Source of the DNA: Rhodococcoides kyotonense
GTDB taxonomy: Bacteria; Actinomycetota; Actinomycetes; Mycobacteriales; Mycobacteriaceae
Assembly (NCBI RefSeq): GCF_900188125.1
Contig: NZ_FZOW01000024.1
Coordinates: forward strand, 1-64,000
Reading direction: 5' to 3'
DNA: 64,000 nt
Numbering within the stretch: position 1 is the stretch's first letter; each line of letters opens with the position of its first letter. A program made the translations under genes and the position numbers. Below the pieces are notes generated by a model. That model ran no database searches, had not been told where the DNA came from, and was given only the letters and a program-made list of their open reading frames with translations. Shown one piece after another: positions 17,761-26,883 of the stretch.

Positions 17761-18105
17761 CGTGCCGAAAAGGGGCTCCGTGCCGCTCAGTGTCACTACT
17801 CGTTCCCTAGTTGATTTTCGGGGTCCACTGAAGTCCGTTCGGCAGCCTGATCCGCGTCCCAATCCGGACTCGACTTCGGGCGTAGTTCTGGCCGCGCAGA
17901 GGGACGGTTCAGACGAACTGCTCTTCACGAAATTGCTCTGGTTTAGCGGCGTGACGCTTCTCTGATTCGAAGGAATTCAGCCGAGTAAGCGAACTCCCGG
18001 ATCATGGACACGTAAATTGCATTTTCCGCACCAGCTTGACCGAAACACCAGTTCAGCACAGTTTTGCTCCGCAGAAATGTCCGTGACTTGCGCTAGGCTG
18101 CCCCA
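17761..18105. other. Non-coding gap between tRNA-Pro and integrase
   Basis: About 345 bp without a convincing gene. If the downstream integrase used the tRNA-Pro 3' end, this stretch would hold the attachment-site flank. I could not find a second copy of the tRNA 3' end (TTCAAATCCTGTCAGCCCGA) elsewhere in the window. Confidence 0.6.
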
Positions 18106-19266
18106 ATGGACGTCCCACCAGCCCGAATGCCTGCGGCAGGCACTCCAGCGCCCGCATCGACGGCAGTGGAGCCCGAGATCCCGCCGGCCGTCGCCCAGCG
18201 GATCGCGAAAGCGGTGGGATCGTCCCGGTCGGAGGGCACCCGGCGGACCTACGCCGCCGGATGGCGACGGTTCGTCGGCTGGTGCAGCAGGGAGGGACAT
18301 GTCGCGTTGCCGGCGCACCCGGTCACCGTCGCCGCCTACCTCGTCGACGCCGCCGACACCCGCACCGAAACAGGGGAGCGGGCCTACGCCGCCGCTACCT
18401 TCGGTACCTGGATCGCCGCGATCAACTCCCAGCACCGCACCACCGGCCACCTGTCTCCGACAGCCCACGAGCTCGTCACCGCAACGCTGTCCGGAATCCG
18501 CCGCGAGTACGCGACGGCGGGGGACCGGCTCCAGAACCGACGAGCACCGCTACTGGTCGACGACATCAAAATCCTCGTCCAGACTGCACGAGACCGCTGC
18601 CGCGGCTGGGCCGACGACGTCCTCGAACGCCGCGATTCGGCCATTCTCCTACTCGGCTTCGCCGGCGCCTACCGCCGCAGCGAACTGTCCGACCTGCAGT
18701 GCGGCGACGTCACTGTGCACCGGCTTGACGGCCTCCACGTCCGACTGCGGAAGTCGAAGACCGACCAAGAGGGGAGGGGAGCGGTGAAAGCTCTGCCGTA
18801 CACCCATTCCCACGAAACCTGCCCACCCTGCGCCTACGTCCGGTGGGTACAGGTCGTCGCCGCGTTCGATACCGGTGGCCGGACGTCGGTGATCCGGCTC
18901 CTCCGGAAACGTGAACCGTTCGCCGGACACGTCTGCCGCGGGGGAGTACCGCGCACCGCCGCCCGCGCGCCACTACTGCGGGCCATCGCCCAGAACGGCA
19001 ACATCGGCACAACGGCACTGTCCGGGGCCGCGATCCACAAGACCATTCGTCGCCGCGCCGAACACGCCGGCTACGACCCCACCGCGCTCACCAAGCTCGG
19101 CGGACACTCACTCCGCGCCGGCTTCGTCACGCAAGGTACCCGCAACGGTGCTGACAGCACCGCGATCGCCCGCCAGACCGGCCACACCCGCCTCGACTCC
19201 GTCGAGGTGTACCGACGCGAACACGCTCCACTGATAGGAAATGCCGTCTTGGACATAGGACTTTAG
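18106..19266 (+). CDS. Phage/island-type tyrosine recombinase (site-specific integrase)
   Basis: 386 aa, unrelated in sequence to the XerD at 10698. The core-binding domain includes SSRSEGTRRTYAAGWRRFVGWC. The catalytic residues are all present: Arg about 190 in AYRRSELSDL, Lys in LRKSKTDQEGRG, His-x-x-Arg in LGGHSLRAGF, His in RQTGHTRLD and nucleophile Tyr in VEVYRREH. It catalyses integration or excision of a mobile element by strand exchange. A CxxC (CPPCAY) sits in the insert near residue 243. Its position after tRNA-Pro and before accessory genes suggests an integrated island, but no excisionase, relaxase or second attachment site is visible. Confidence 0.9.
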   Translation: MDVPPARMPAAGTPAPASTAVEPEIPPAVAQRIAKAVGSSRSEGTRRTYAAGWRRFVGWCSREGHVALPAHPVTVAAYLVDAADTRTETGERAYAAATFGTWIAAINSQHRTTGHLSPTAHELVTATLSGIRREYATAGDRLQNRRAPLLVDDIKILVQTARDRCRGWADDVLERRDSAILLLGFAGAYRRSELSDLQCGDVTVHRLDGLHVRLRKSKTDQEGRGAVKALPYTHSHETCPPCAYVRWVQVVAAFDTGGRTSVIRLLRKREPFAGHVCRGGVPRTAARAPLLRAIAQNGNIGTTALSGAAIHKTIRRRAEHAGYDPTALTKLGGHSLRAGFVTQGTRNGADSTAIARQTGHTRLDSVEVYRREHAPLIGNAVLDIGL

Positions 19267-19375
19267 ACTCATGAGTGAGCAGAATGCGCTGACAAGCAAC
19301 GGGTTTGAGAAAGTTTGGTTCGAGACCAGGCTATCGGTGTTCCGTAAACCGGGTCAGGCGTTTGCGAGACTCCAC

Positions 19376-20002
19376 TCATCCGGTTCGAAGCCCGGGCGCT
19401 GATGCAATGTCGGCGAGTTGCTCCACTGTGAATGCACCGGTAATAGAAACGTCGATCAGACTTCCGTCTGGGGTATACGCGCGTGCGCGGCGTCCGTGCT
19501 CACCATCGGAGGTGTCGACAACGGTGCCATCGTCGAGCACGTGGCGTTCGTCCACGTACCCGATGATGCATTGTCCTGCCGGTTCGGTGGACTGTTGCAC
19601 GACGACGGTCAGGTTGCCCTCTTCGCCACCGAACGATACGAGTCCCTGTGCGGTGGTCTCGCTTCCGAATGGTTGAAATTGCAGCGGGGTGTGGAGCGAG
19701 TAGGGGAGGGCTTCCGTGGTTCTCGGTAGTGCCGCGCGGAGAGCATCCGACATTATCAGCGCCCTCGTTTCCGAGAACCATCCGTAATCGGAATTCGCGT
19801 AGCGCTTGTCCTCGATGAATGAATAGTCGATGTGGTGCGTGGCGTCGGGCTGAACTACCTCATCGCAGCCGGGGATTGTCTCGGGATCCGGCTGCGGATC
19901 GTTCAGTAGACCTCCCGCGACGATGCCGACGGCAACGATAGCGACGATCACTCCTGCTGTCGACCAGGCCGATGCAGACCTACGCGGTCCCGCGTTGTTC
20001 AT
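19376..20002 (-). CDS. Membrane-anchored exported protein of unknown function
   Basis: 208 aa. A short positively charged N-terminus (MNNAGPRRSASAWS) precedes one hydrophobic segment (TAGVIVAIVAVGIVAGGLL, about 15-33), followed by an extracytoplasmic domain containing GCDEVVQPDATHHIDYSFIEDKRYANSDYGWF. This reads as a type II membrane anchor. No domain is recognised. It is transcribed towards the integrase and divergently from the DUF2971 gene. Confidence 0.75.
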   Translation of the reverse strand: MNNAGPRRSASAWSTAGVIVAIVAVGIVAGGLLNDPQPDPETIPGCDEVVQPDATHHIDYSFIEDKRYANSDYGWFSETRALIMSDALRAALPRTTEALPYSLHTPLQFQPFGSETTAQGLVSFGGEEGNLTVVVQQSTEPAGQCIIGYVDERHVLDDGTVVDTSDGEHGRRARAYTPDGSLIDVSITGAFTVEQLADIASAPGLRTG

Positions 20003-20500
20003 ACTGTCCCGTCAAAGTTGGTGGCTGTCCACAAGTTAGGTGACATCCTCCCAAGGACGGGCACACGGAAATCCTGGCAGTACGCAGCATCATTTGCGGG
20101 CGTCCACGTCCTGAGTCGCTCACAAGTCTGCCCGTACGGCGTCCAACGAATGCCGAACCGGTTGGGTCGGGCGAAAGTGCCCCTTCACTCTGCAAGACTA
20201 GCCGCCTGGCATGCCGGGCGGGACGTCGTGCGTCGTGGGAATACTGCAGGTTCGAATATTGCGCCTTCGCCAGTCAACTGAGCGGAGTGTTCACAGGCCG
20301 CAAGCGGGTCGATTTCTGCGGGTTCCGGCGGGGTTTACATCGACGCAAGGCAGTGGCTTTACCCGACAATGTCGGCATCACGCCAAAAGTGCCATTGTTC
20401 GAGAGCACACGAACCCTCACCACTGGGGTCTGTGCTAGACCCGACGTTTCACGTTCACCCGGGTACTACCAAGGTTGTATCCATTATCTACGATGCCGTC
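20003..20500. other. Divergent intergenic region in the accessory island
   Basis: About 500 bp between the starts of the membrane protein (minus) and the DUF2971 gene (plus); it must hold both promoters. Frames here are poor in protein-like sequence. A tRNA-like 3' half (GCAGGTTCGAATATTGC followed by CGCCTTCGCCA, about 20246-20272) is visible but has no matching D and anticodon arms. It could be an old attachment scar. Confidence 0.5.
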
Positions 20501-21421
20501 ATGGTCGATCCGCCAGACACACTGCACCACTACACGACCGCAGCCGGGCTGTTGGGCATCGTTCAACAAGTCAGACTAGGTGCTCTATCCGAGAAGTCCA
20601 GCATGGAAGAGGTCCCCAGAACTCGCTCGATCGCTCTGTGGGCGACAGATGCACGGTTTTTGAACGACTCGGCCGAGCTCAGATATGCAGCATCAGCATT
20701 GGCGGACCGGATCCGAACTCGTGTTCCTCGCCTCGATGCAGCCGCCGCGAAGGGCAAGAACGCCTTGGCAGACAAACTCTGCGACGGGGAATTTACCGGT
20801 GACGGATACGAAGACGGGCTTCCACACACTGCATACGTCACAAGCTTTTGCACAGAAGGTGACCTTCTGAGCCAGTGGAGGGGGTACGGAGCATATGGGG
20901 GTGGATACTCGATCGAGTTCCGTACCGCCGCGCTGATCGATCTCAACATCCCCTGGGGCAGAGCGGGAGACGATGCGGCTGGGTACGTCAGCAAGTCATC
21001 GTTACACAAAGTTGTGTACGGCCTCGACGACGATCTGCTGGAAGAGACCGTAGAGAGCATCTTTTCCCCGTCCGCTATTTCGACGACAATGACAACCGCA
21101 GTAAAAGCGCTCGCGCAATTCAAGAACCCCGCGTTCGCCGAGGAAGATGAATGGCGACTGATCTTCGGATCTGGGACGTTCTATATGCCGTGCCTGTACC
21201 GGACGACTGCAACCGGTGCCGTCGTGCCCTATATACAGCTTCACCGGTTCCATTGGGACCAGCCACTCGACCCCTCTGCCGTGCCGTCCGCAATCAAGTC
21301 GATCACGATCGGACCCGGCCAAGACCAGGCGATTCGCCGCGAGTCTGTACTTCAGCTGTTACGACAACGCGGATTCACCGACGTAACAGTGCTCTGTTCG
21401 GAGACGCCGTACAGAGGATGA
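20501..21421 (+). CDS. DUF2971 family protein
   Basis: 306 aa from ATG 20501 (MVDPPDTLHHYTT); further upstream starts add sequence that does not look like protein. The DUF2971 hallmarks are present in order: LHHYTTAAGLLGIVQ near residue 8, LWATDARFLNDSAELRYA, then SFCTEGDLLSQWRGYGAYGGGYSIEF and a C-terminal ITIGPGQDQ segment. Family function is not established to my knowledge. The His-Tyr-Thr start followed by GLLGI resembles the entry motif of ADP-ribosyltransferase folds such as DarT; that is my inference. Its island setting would fit a toxin or immunity role. Confidence 0.85.
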   Translation: MVDPPDTLHHYTTAAGLLGIVQQVRLGALSEKSSMEEVPRTRSIALWATDARFLNDSAELRYAASALADRIRTRVPRLDAAAAKGKNALADKLCDGEFTGDGYEDGLPHTAYVTSFCTEGDLLSQWRGYGAYGGGYSIEFRTAALIDLNIPWGRAGDDAAGYVSKSSLHKVVYGLDDDLLEETVESIFSPSAISTTMTTAVKALAQFKNPAFAEEDEWRLIFGSGTFYMPCLYRTTATGAVVPYIQLHRFHWDQPLDPSAVPSAIKSITIGPGQDQAIRRESVLQLLRQRGFTDVTVLCSETPYRG

Positions 21422-21688
21422 CGATTGATAAGTACCGTCGACAAGTTTTCGCCGATGCGGCATGTTTTGGCAGCAGTATTCCTGCAACCGTGCAAGCAAG
21501 GCATCGACGAGGGATTCCGGGGTCGGCCACGCACCGACCACGCGCCTTGCCTTACCGGTGCCGTTCTCCACGTCCCAACCACCGTCGATATCGAAGGGTA
21601 TACCTATGAAGTAGGGCGGCATCTCCGAGTCGAGGGCCCGCACCGCCCATCCAACCTCGGTAACTGACAATCCAGTAACGTTTGCCAC
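21359..21688 (-). CDS. Possible small protein, unrecognised
   Basis: 109 aa from a GTG. The segment VTEVGWAVRALDSEMPPYFIGIPFDIDGGWDVENGTGKARR looks like genuine protein, and residues in this frame remain protein-like for some 10 codons upstream before a stop. The true gene may therefore start elsewhere or be a remnant. It overlaps the 3' end of the DUF2971 gene by 63 bp on the opposite strand. No ribosome site is evident and no family is recognised. Confidence 0.33.
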   Translation of the reverse strand: MANVTGLSVTEVGWAVRALDSEMPPYFIGIPFDIDGGWDVENGTGKARRVVGAWPTPESLVDALLARLQEYCCQNMPHRRKLVDGTYQSSSSVRRLRTEHCYVGESALS

Positions 21689-21844
21689 GGTCGCACCGTT
21701 TGGGAGTTCTTCCTGATCGCCGAGTCAACGAGGACGCGCCGTACCGGAAGATCAAAGACAGTCACGGTCGGTCAATGTTTGACGCACGCGCAGGTTAAAC
21801 CGACCGCGCGCCGTGGACCGCCGATGTCAGCATCCTATGCCCCC

Positions 21845-23362
21845 CTATTCGTTTGCGCCCAGGAGAACTCGCACGACCTCAAGAGCGTCAGGTTTCAGCA
21901 TGGCTTCAGCGGAGATGACGTTCTGTTGAAGAACTTGATCCTTGTCCCAAATTTGTTCGAACGAGATGATGGCGCAGAGCTGATCGAGGAAGCTGAACAC
22001 AACTTCGAGACACGTCTCGATCATGGTCGCTGCGTCCGCGACGACATCGGAACCTACTTGCCGGGCGCCCCAGGATTCAAGCCCACCTGTGGTTTTTCGC
22101 ATGGTCGCAGCAGAGCGCTCCGGAATTAATACGTTGAGTCGCCCTCGGTCTTGTTGGAAGAAGTTTACTGTCGGTCCAATCGAACCCATCGCCTCAAGTG
22201 CAAGACTGTGGATCGTGTTTCTGAGCTCGAAAACTACCGACAGCATCGCCTGCATGTCGTCTAGAACGTCGATACCGCTGGCCCGCTCGTACGTCGGTCG
22301 GAACTTCTTGGTGTACCAGTCCGTATTGTGCAGCTTTGCGTTGAAGTTGTTTCCAGGTACCTGAAGGGCGTTGTGGACGGACCTTGCCATGATGTCGACC
22401 GCACCACACAGCGACACCAGAATGCGGTCCATACAATCCGCCGCGTCATCCATAACCTCATGGTTTTGGTAGGAACCGAGGTAGTAGATGAGTTCATCCT
22501 TGACCTTGAGTGCCCTCAGCAGGCGTCCGATCATCGCTCGGCACTCGTCGAGGTACGCGGTTGCATGAGGCAAGAACATCGACGCGTTTTGACATTTCGC
22601 AAGCCAATGCCAGATTCGAGGCGCGAGAGCAGCTACCGATTCCTGATAGAACCCTCGCCGATTGATGGTTCTATGGCGCCGAGGGTCCGTGACGTAGATA
22701 TGTTGGATGCGTAGGTAGTGGGCAATCAGCGGAATGCACTGTGCTCTGCTGAAAGTGTTCGCACGGTGGTACGCATATAGCTTTGGGTCGCCAATTGCTG
22801 ATGTCTCGGAGACCACGATGTCCGCGTGCACGGCGCGAGCGATCTCAGCTAGTAATACCGCTCGGTCCTCGTCAGCTTTCGGAAGAGTTGGCGCTTCGCG
22901 AGGTGCATCGGGGTAAAGCCTCGCAAAGTAGGACTGCTCGAGCTGAACTCCGGGTGAGAGATTGCCGGCACTCCGAAGGTCCCCATCGGAGTCGAAGACT
23001 CGGTAGCCGAATGCTGGTCCGGGATAGCTGAATGTTCCCTTTGATTTCGTCGTGTCGAGAACAAGCACCTCGTTCCGTGGGTTCGGGCTTCCCATAGGTG
23101 GCGGTTCGCTGATCTTCTTCATCGACACCGTCGTTGGCTCGACACCTTGGTAACCGAGAAGTGCGTCGAACATTTTGTGATGCTGGTTTTCCGGGCCGTC
23201 AAGGGAATCGTCGTCGAGCAGAATCCTTAGTTTTCGTGGGCCAGGTCGGAGCATGTAGAGATCTCCGTTGTCCGCGCATTCAGGCCGTTGTCGTTCATTG
23301 CGTCGGTGTGGATCGTCGTCGACAAGTTCGCGGTAGAACTGCATGTGGGCGGCTACTTTCAT
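21845..23362 (-). CDS. Unrecognised 505-aa protein with HEPN-like RNxxH motif
   Basis: I do not recognise the family. Residues 1-165 are mixed and charged. About 166-240 forms a compact alpha/beta-looking block (LLAEIARAVHADIVVSETSAIGD, IPLIAHYLRIQHIYVTDPRRH). The C-terminal half is helical and contains VVFELRNTIHSLALEAMG, where Arg381-Asn-x-x-His385 resembles the catalytic motif of HEPN ribonucleases and their C6/Abi-type relatives. It is the second gene of a two-gene operon, starting 37 bp after the HTH protein's stop. The base composition looks less GC-rich than the flanks. An RNA-targeting effector is inference only. Confidence 0.8.
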   Translation of the reverse strand: MKVAAHMQFYRELVDDDPHRRNERQRPECADNGDLYMLRPGPRKLRILLDDDSLDGPENQHHKMFDALLGYQGVEPTTVSMKKISEPPPMGSPNPRNEVLVLDTTKSKGTFSYPGPAFGYRVFDSDGDLRSAGNLSPGVQLEQSYFARLYPDAPREAPTLPKADEDRAVLLAEIARAVHADIVVSETSAIGDPKLYAYHRANTFSRAQCIPLIAHYLRIQHIYVTDPRRHRTINRRGFYQESVAALAPRIWHWLAKCQNASMFLPHATAYLDECRAMIGRLLRALKVKDELIYYLGSYQNHEVMDDAADCMDRILVSLCGAVDIMARSVHNALQVPGNNFNAKLHNTDWYTKKFRPTYERASGIDVLDDMQAMLSVVFELRNTIHSLALEAMGSIGPTVNFFQQDRGRLNVLIPERSAATMRKTTGGLESWGARQVGSDVVADAATMIETCLEVVFSFLDQLCAIISFEQIWDKDQVLQQNVISAEAMLKPDALEVVRVLLGANE

Positions 23363-23399
23363 TGATCGAATGCGAGCTCATTGTTGGGGACATCGGTCC

Positions 23400-24641
23400 T
23401 TACTCGTCGAAGAACTCGGCTGCCTTCTTCCTGATTGCGGTGAGCCGTTTAGATATTGCGCTGTGGTTGCTGTAGCCGAGCTGTTCGGCGATTTCGCGTT
23501 GCCGCGTCCATCCACTGCTAAGCAGAACCACTACTTGGCGTTCTCTTTCGTCTAGAAGAGCGAGGAAGTCATTAGTAACCAGGTCGCCGAGTACTTCGCT
23601 CTCGGGGCCCTGTACTGGGATGGTGTCGGTGAGTTCTACGAACCGGACTTTAACCTTGGTCCGTTTGTTGTACAGCTTTCGTTCGAAGTCCTCTTTGGCA
23701 TTCGACCACCGATCCGAAAAGTCGTCTTGGACGCGGTTGCTTCGAACCGCATCCAGGATCCCCCGGAGTTGGCCAGTTGCATCGGCCGACTGTACAGACT
23801 GCTCAAGGACCTTCGCCGCTTCGGTCTTCCCGCGCCAAATGTCTCCGCCCATTCGCGGATTTCCTATCACCGCTCCGTCGAGAAAGTCTCCCCCAACCAG
23901 CGGCACGGGGCCCGGCACGACTCCTTTGTCCACTTCCGCGAACTCGCGCAGGACGTCTTGCATGACGGAGGTGACGGGCGGTACCCAGAAATCGAGGTTG
24001 TGGGCGAGAATTCGGATTGGGTCGTTCCCCGTGAAGGCCGCCAACCCCGAACCTGAATTGAGATGAGGCCAAATGTGCCAGGCCCAAGCACGCGCCAAAC
24101 GATGCTCGAAGTCGACCGGAAGGTGGCGGTCTAAGTTCGAGCGATCGATCACAAATGGCCACTGTCCGGTTCGTAGGAGTGGAAGTCCGAAGTGTTCAAG
24201 GGTTCGACGTGGCAGAAGATGGAGGAGCGGTGCGTATTCGTAGTACCTGGTGGATGTTCGTGGTACCAGAGTGATGTTGTTGTCCCCCAGCTCAGCGAGC
24301 TGGCCAAGTTGTTCCGGTAGATCGTCGATATCGAAGATCCGCCGCCGAAACTGAGCAGACTCCCACAGCATGTTCCACTCGCTGACTGCTAGGTGCAGTT
24401 CGTGAGATGCATTTTCCATCTCGATCGTGACGTATTCGGGCCGCATCGGAGTTCTGGGCCTGATAACGGTCTGAAAGATGAACCCAGCAGACAAGTTGGT
24501 CATCCGTGGGTAGTCGTCATCCGTAGCTTCGTCCTCGGGGACGAAGAGGTCTTCTCTCTGCCAAGCGTCGATTTCCGCCGCTGTAGGCTCGCGTTCTTCG
24601 TTCACGTCGGCATCCAATGTCTTGTCGAAAGTCAGGCTCAT
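23400..24641 (-). CDS. Large protein with C-terminal sigma-70 region 4-like HTH
   Basis: 413 aa from ATG 24641 (MSLTFDKTLDADV); an upstream in-frame start at 24827 adds residues that do not look coding. Residues 1-45 are very acidic; 45-320 is an unrecognised, Trp-rich domain (AWAWHIWPHLNSGSG). Residues 362-408 (LLDERERQVVVLLSSGWTRQ, then EIAEQLGYSNHSAISKRL) form a sigma region 4-like helix-turn-helix that ends the protein. This looks like a sensor domain fused to a promoter-recognition module. It is the first gene of the operon with the HEPN-like protein and probably controls it, since no other regulator is nearby. Confidence 0.8.
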   Translation of the reverse strand: MSLTFDKTLDADVNEEREPTAAEIDAWQREDLFVPEDEATDDDYPRMTNLSAGFIFQTVIRPRTPMRPEYVTIEMENASHELHLAVSEWNMLWESAQFRRRIFDIDDLPEQLGQLAELGDNNITLVPRTSTRYYEYAPLLHLLPRRTLEHFGLPLLRTGQWPFVIDRSNLDRHLPVDFEHRLARAWAWHIWPHLNSGSGLAAFTGNDPIRILAHNLDFWVPPVTSVMQDVLREFAEVDKGVVPGPVPLVGGDFLDGAVIGNPRMGGDIWRGKTEAAKVLEQSVQSADATGQLRGILDAVRSNRVQDDFSDRWSNAKEDFERKLYNKRTKVKVRFVELTDTIPVQGPESEVLGDLVTNDFLALLDERERQVVVLLSSGWTRQREIAEQLGYSNHSAISKRLTAIRKKAAEFFDE

Positions 24642-25000
24642 AACTACACCACGACAGAACTGGATGAAAATGTTCCGTCCTCCGGTATCAAATCTGTGGA
24701 TCGTCAGGAATGCCCTACTACCAGTGGGCGCGCTAACTCGATGGTGGATTGATTCCCACGGGAGCCCCGGAACGCACGATCGAAGAAAATTTGTTCTGAT
24801 CCGAACGCGCAGTGGGCGTATCGTCAACCCGTGTTTGACGGTGCGGAAACTGTCGGGGCGAAGGCTGCGAATGGGGCATCGGCTCGCTCCTTCCCACTGG
24901 TTACATGATGGCCGGACTTGTTGGTCAAGGACACCGATCGGCGCTACGCGTTCGACGAGTCTACTGAGACGACATAGTTGCGGAGCAACGGCTATAGAGG
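24642..25000. other. Intergenic region between the HTH operon and the tetronate locus
   Basis: About 360 bp. It must hold the promoter of the minus-strand HTH operon and the 3' end of the tetronate operon. No gene is convincing. A copy of the TTGACGGTGCGG repeat lies at 24835. I take this as the approximate right-hand limit of the accessory island. Confidence 0.5.
24835..24846 (+). repeat. TTGACGGTGCGG repeat, copy A
   Basis: TTGACGGTGCGG followed by AAACTGTCGGG. The same 12-mer recurs at 37811 and 49310 on the same strand, always in intergenic DNA. This copy shares about 19 bases with copy C with one gap, but not the TTAACGC extension. Confidence 0.55.
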
Positions 25001-25627
25001 TTAGGGGTGGCCCGATAGAGCCCGGATCTGTTCTGTGGTGAGCGGGCGCACATGGTGGTCTTTCAAGAGAAGAAAGAGCTTTGCCGTTTCTTCGAGTTCT
25101 TCGAGTGCGTCGAGTGCGGTACTGAGGGTTTTGGCTGTGACGATGGGGCCGTGGTTACTCAGGAGCAGGGCGTGATTGTCGATGGCGGTTCTTTCCGCGA
25201 GTGCTTCGAGGGAGTTGTCTCCCGGTGCGTGGTAAGGCAGCAGCGGAAGTCGGCCAACCCGCATTGCGTAGTACGCGGTGAGCGGCGGTAGTGCATTGTC
25301 GGGGTCGAGTCCGGCGAGGCACGATACTGCCGCCGCGTAGGTCGAGTGTGTGTGCACGACAGCGTTGTCGTGCGGTCGGGCACGGAGCATCGCGGCGTGC
25401 AGGAATGCTTCCTTGGAGGGCTTTGCACCGTCGAGATGCTCACCGTGTGGGCCGATGATGGACAGTTCGTCAGTTTCGATCGTGCCCAGGCTGCTACCGG
25501 TGGGTGTCACGACGATACGGTCGCCGACTCGGATGCTGATGTTCCCGGTACTGCCGTGGGTCAATGAGCGTGTAAACAGTGATCGGGCGGCCGCGACGAT
25601 CTGTTGCCTGGCTGCGGTTTCGTTCAT
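25001..25627 (-). CDS. otnC: Class II aldolase family, 3-oxo-tetronate 4-phosphate decarboxylase (OtnC)
   Basis: 208 aa. Class II aldolase/adducin fold with HGSTGNISIRVGDRIVVTPTG, the PSKE motif (Glu73), the zinc ligands VHTHS (His92, His94) and SNHG (His159). Members paired with OtnK decarboxylate 3-oxo-tetronate 4-phosphate to dihydroxyacetone phosphate. ATG 25627 overlaps the otnK stop by 4 bp. L-fuculose- or ribulose-phosphate aldolases share the fold, but adjacency to OtnK makes the OtnC role the best reading. It is the last gene of a five-gene minus-strand operon. Confidence 0.88.
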   Translation of the reverse strand: MNETAARQQIVAAARSLFTRSLTHGSTGNISIRVGDRIVVTPTGSSLGTIETDELSIIGPHGEHLDGAKPSKEAFLHAAMLRARPHDNAVVHTHSTYAAAVSCLAGLDPDNALPPLTAYYAMRVGRLPLLPYHAPGDNSLEALAERTAIDNHALLLSNHGPIVTAKTLSTALDALEELEETAKLFLLLKDHHVRPLTTEQIRALSGHP

Positions 25628-26883
25628 GAGTTTTCCTTGCCGACGGATTTTGTGAGTAAGTCGGGTTCGCCGAAGTTGCCGGATTTGAGCAGAAGATCGA
25701 TGGGTTTGGTGCCGGTGGTTCGGATCCACGGCACGCCGGTCGCGGCCTCGGGCCCGATGACGCCGCCGTCGATGTTCAGTGCGGTGACGACTGCGCCGGA
25801 GGTCTCGCCGCCGGCCACGATCAGTCTCCGTGCTCCGCGGTCCACGAGGCCGCTCGCGATGAGGCCCATGGCTGCTTCGAGGATGCTGGATGCGCGGGCT
25901 GTTCCGAGGTGTTGCTGCGTGATGTGCAGTTGGGTTGGTGGCAGGGAGGAGTAGATGAGCGGACCGGCAGCGTGGGTCTGTTCGTCATACCAACCGAGTG
26001 CGCGATGCGCGAGAAGGTCTGCATCCGGTGTTTCGAGCGCATTGAGAAGGTGGGCCGGGTGGCCTTGATGTTTCATGAACTCGATCTGTTCGAGTGTGCG
26101 TGCTGAGCAACTGCCGGCCAGTGCCACGGCGGGGAACAGTTCGTGGCCGATGTTCGAGTGGTCATAATCCGGCTGTTTGCCGAGATGGCGGGCGTGGGCC
26201 TCACCGACGGCGGCTGCCAGGCCCGCGGCGCCGGTGATGAGGACATCGTTCGCGCAGGCGGAGCCGATGGTTCGAAGGTCGTTCTCGTCGAGTGCGTCGA
26301 TGAGTACATAGCTTCCGGGTGTGTCGAACTCTTTCAGTAACGAGACGATGTGTTCTGGTCCCTGTGCGACGGCGCGGTGATCGATCAAGGCGACGTCGTG
26401 TTCGGTCTGTTCGGACAGGACCGTCGGGAGGTGTGATTGACGCATCGGGGTGAGGGGGTGGTGTCTCATCGGCGATTCGGACAGCAGCGTGCGGTCGACG
26501 AACAAGTGCCCCATGTATTGAGTGCGGCCGTGCTGCGGTGAGGCAGGGACGAAGATGACGTGACGTGCGTTCAGGGACCTCGACAGGGCGTCCACGACTG
26601 GGCCGATGTTTCCGTCGGGTCGTGAGTCGAAGGTCGAGCAATACTTGTAGAGGATCTGCTTCGCGCCGCGTGCCTGGAGCCAGTGGAGGGCGGTGAGTGC
26701 GCGGTCCACGGCGTCGACGGCGTCGATTGTTCGGATTTTCAGTGCGATTACGACGGCGTCGCTGTCGGACAGGACGGTTTTCTCGTCCAATCGAAAAATG
26801 ATGGTGGTCTTCAAACCCTGTCGTCGGAACGCCACTGCGATGTCGGTGGCTCCGGTGAAGTCATCCGCGATTGCCCCGATCAT
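25624..26883 (-). CDS. otnK: Four-carbon acid sugar kinase (3-oxo-tetronate kinase OtnK)
   Basis: 419 aa of the DUF1537 kinase family. The N-terminal ADDFTGATDIAVAF (Asp7, Asp8) and KYCSTFDSRPDGNIG are the substrate-binding motifs; the C-terminal VAGGETSGAV and GVPWIRTTG form the nucleotide-binding domain. OtnK phosphorylates 3-oxo-tetronates at O4. Related DUF1537 kinases act on D-threonate, D-erythronate or 3-oxo-isoapionate, so the exact substrate is open. It overlaps otnC at its end and the racemase-family gene at its start (ATGA). Confidence 0.9.
   Translation of the reverse strand: MIGAIADDFTGATDIAVAFRRQGLKTTIIFRLDEKTVLSDSDAVVIALKIRTIDAVDAVDRALTALHWLQARGAKQILYKYCSTFDSRPDGNIGPVVDALSRSLNARHVIFVPASPQHGRTQYMGHLFVDRTLLSESPMRHHPLTPMRQSHLPTVLSEQTEHDVALIDHRAVAQGPEHIVSLLKEFDTPGSYVLIDALDENDLRTIGSACANDVLITGAAGLAAAVGEAHARHLGKQPDYDHSNIGHELFPAVALAGSCSARTLEQIEFMKHQGHPAHLLNALETPDADLLAHRALGWYDEQTHAAGPLIYSSLPPTQLHITQQHLGTARASSILEAAMGLIASGLVDRGARRLIVAGGETSGAVVTALNIDGGVIGPEAATGVPWIRTTGTKPIDLLLKSGNFGEPDLLTKSVGKENS

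Noticed and set aside
20171..20273. tRNA-like structure ending GCAGGTTCGAATATTGC, CGCCTTCGCCA
   Set aside because: The T arm and a 6-of-7 acceptor stem can be drawn, but there is no recognisable D arm or anticodon arm and the length is over 100 nt. It may be an attachment scar but is not a tRNA gene.
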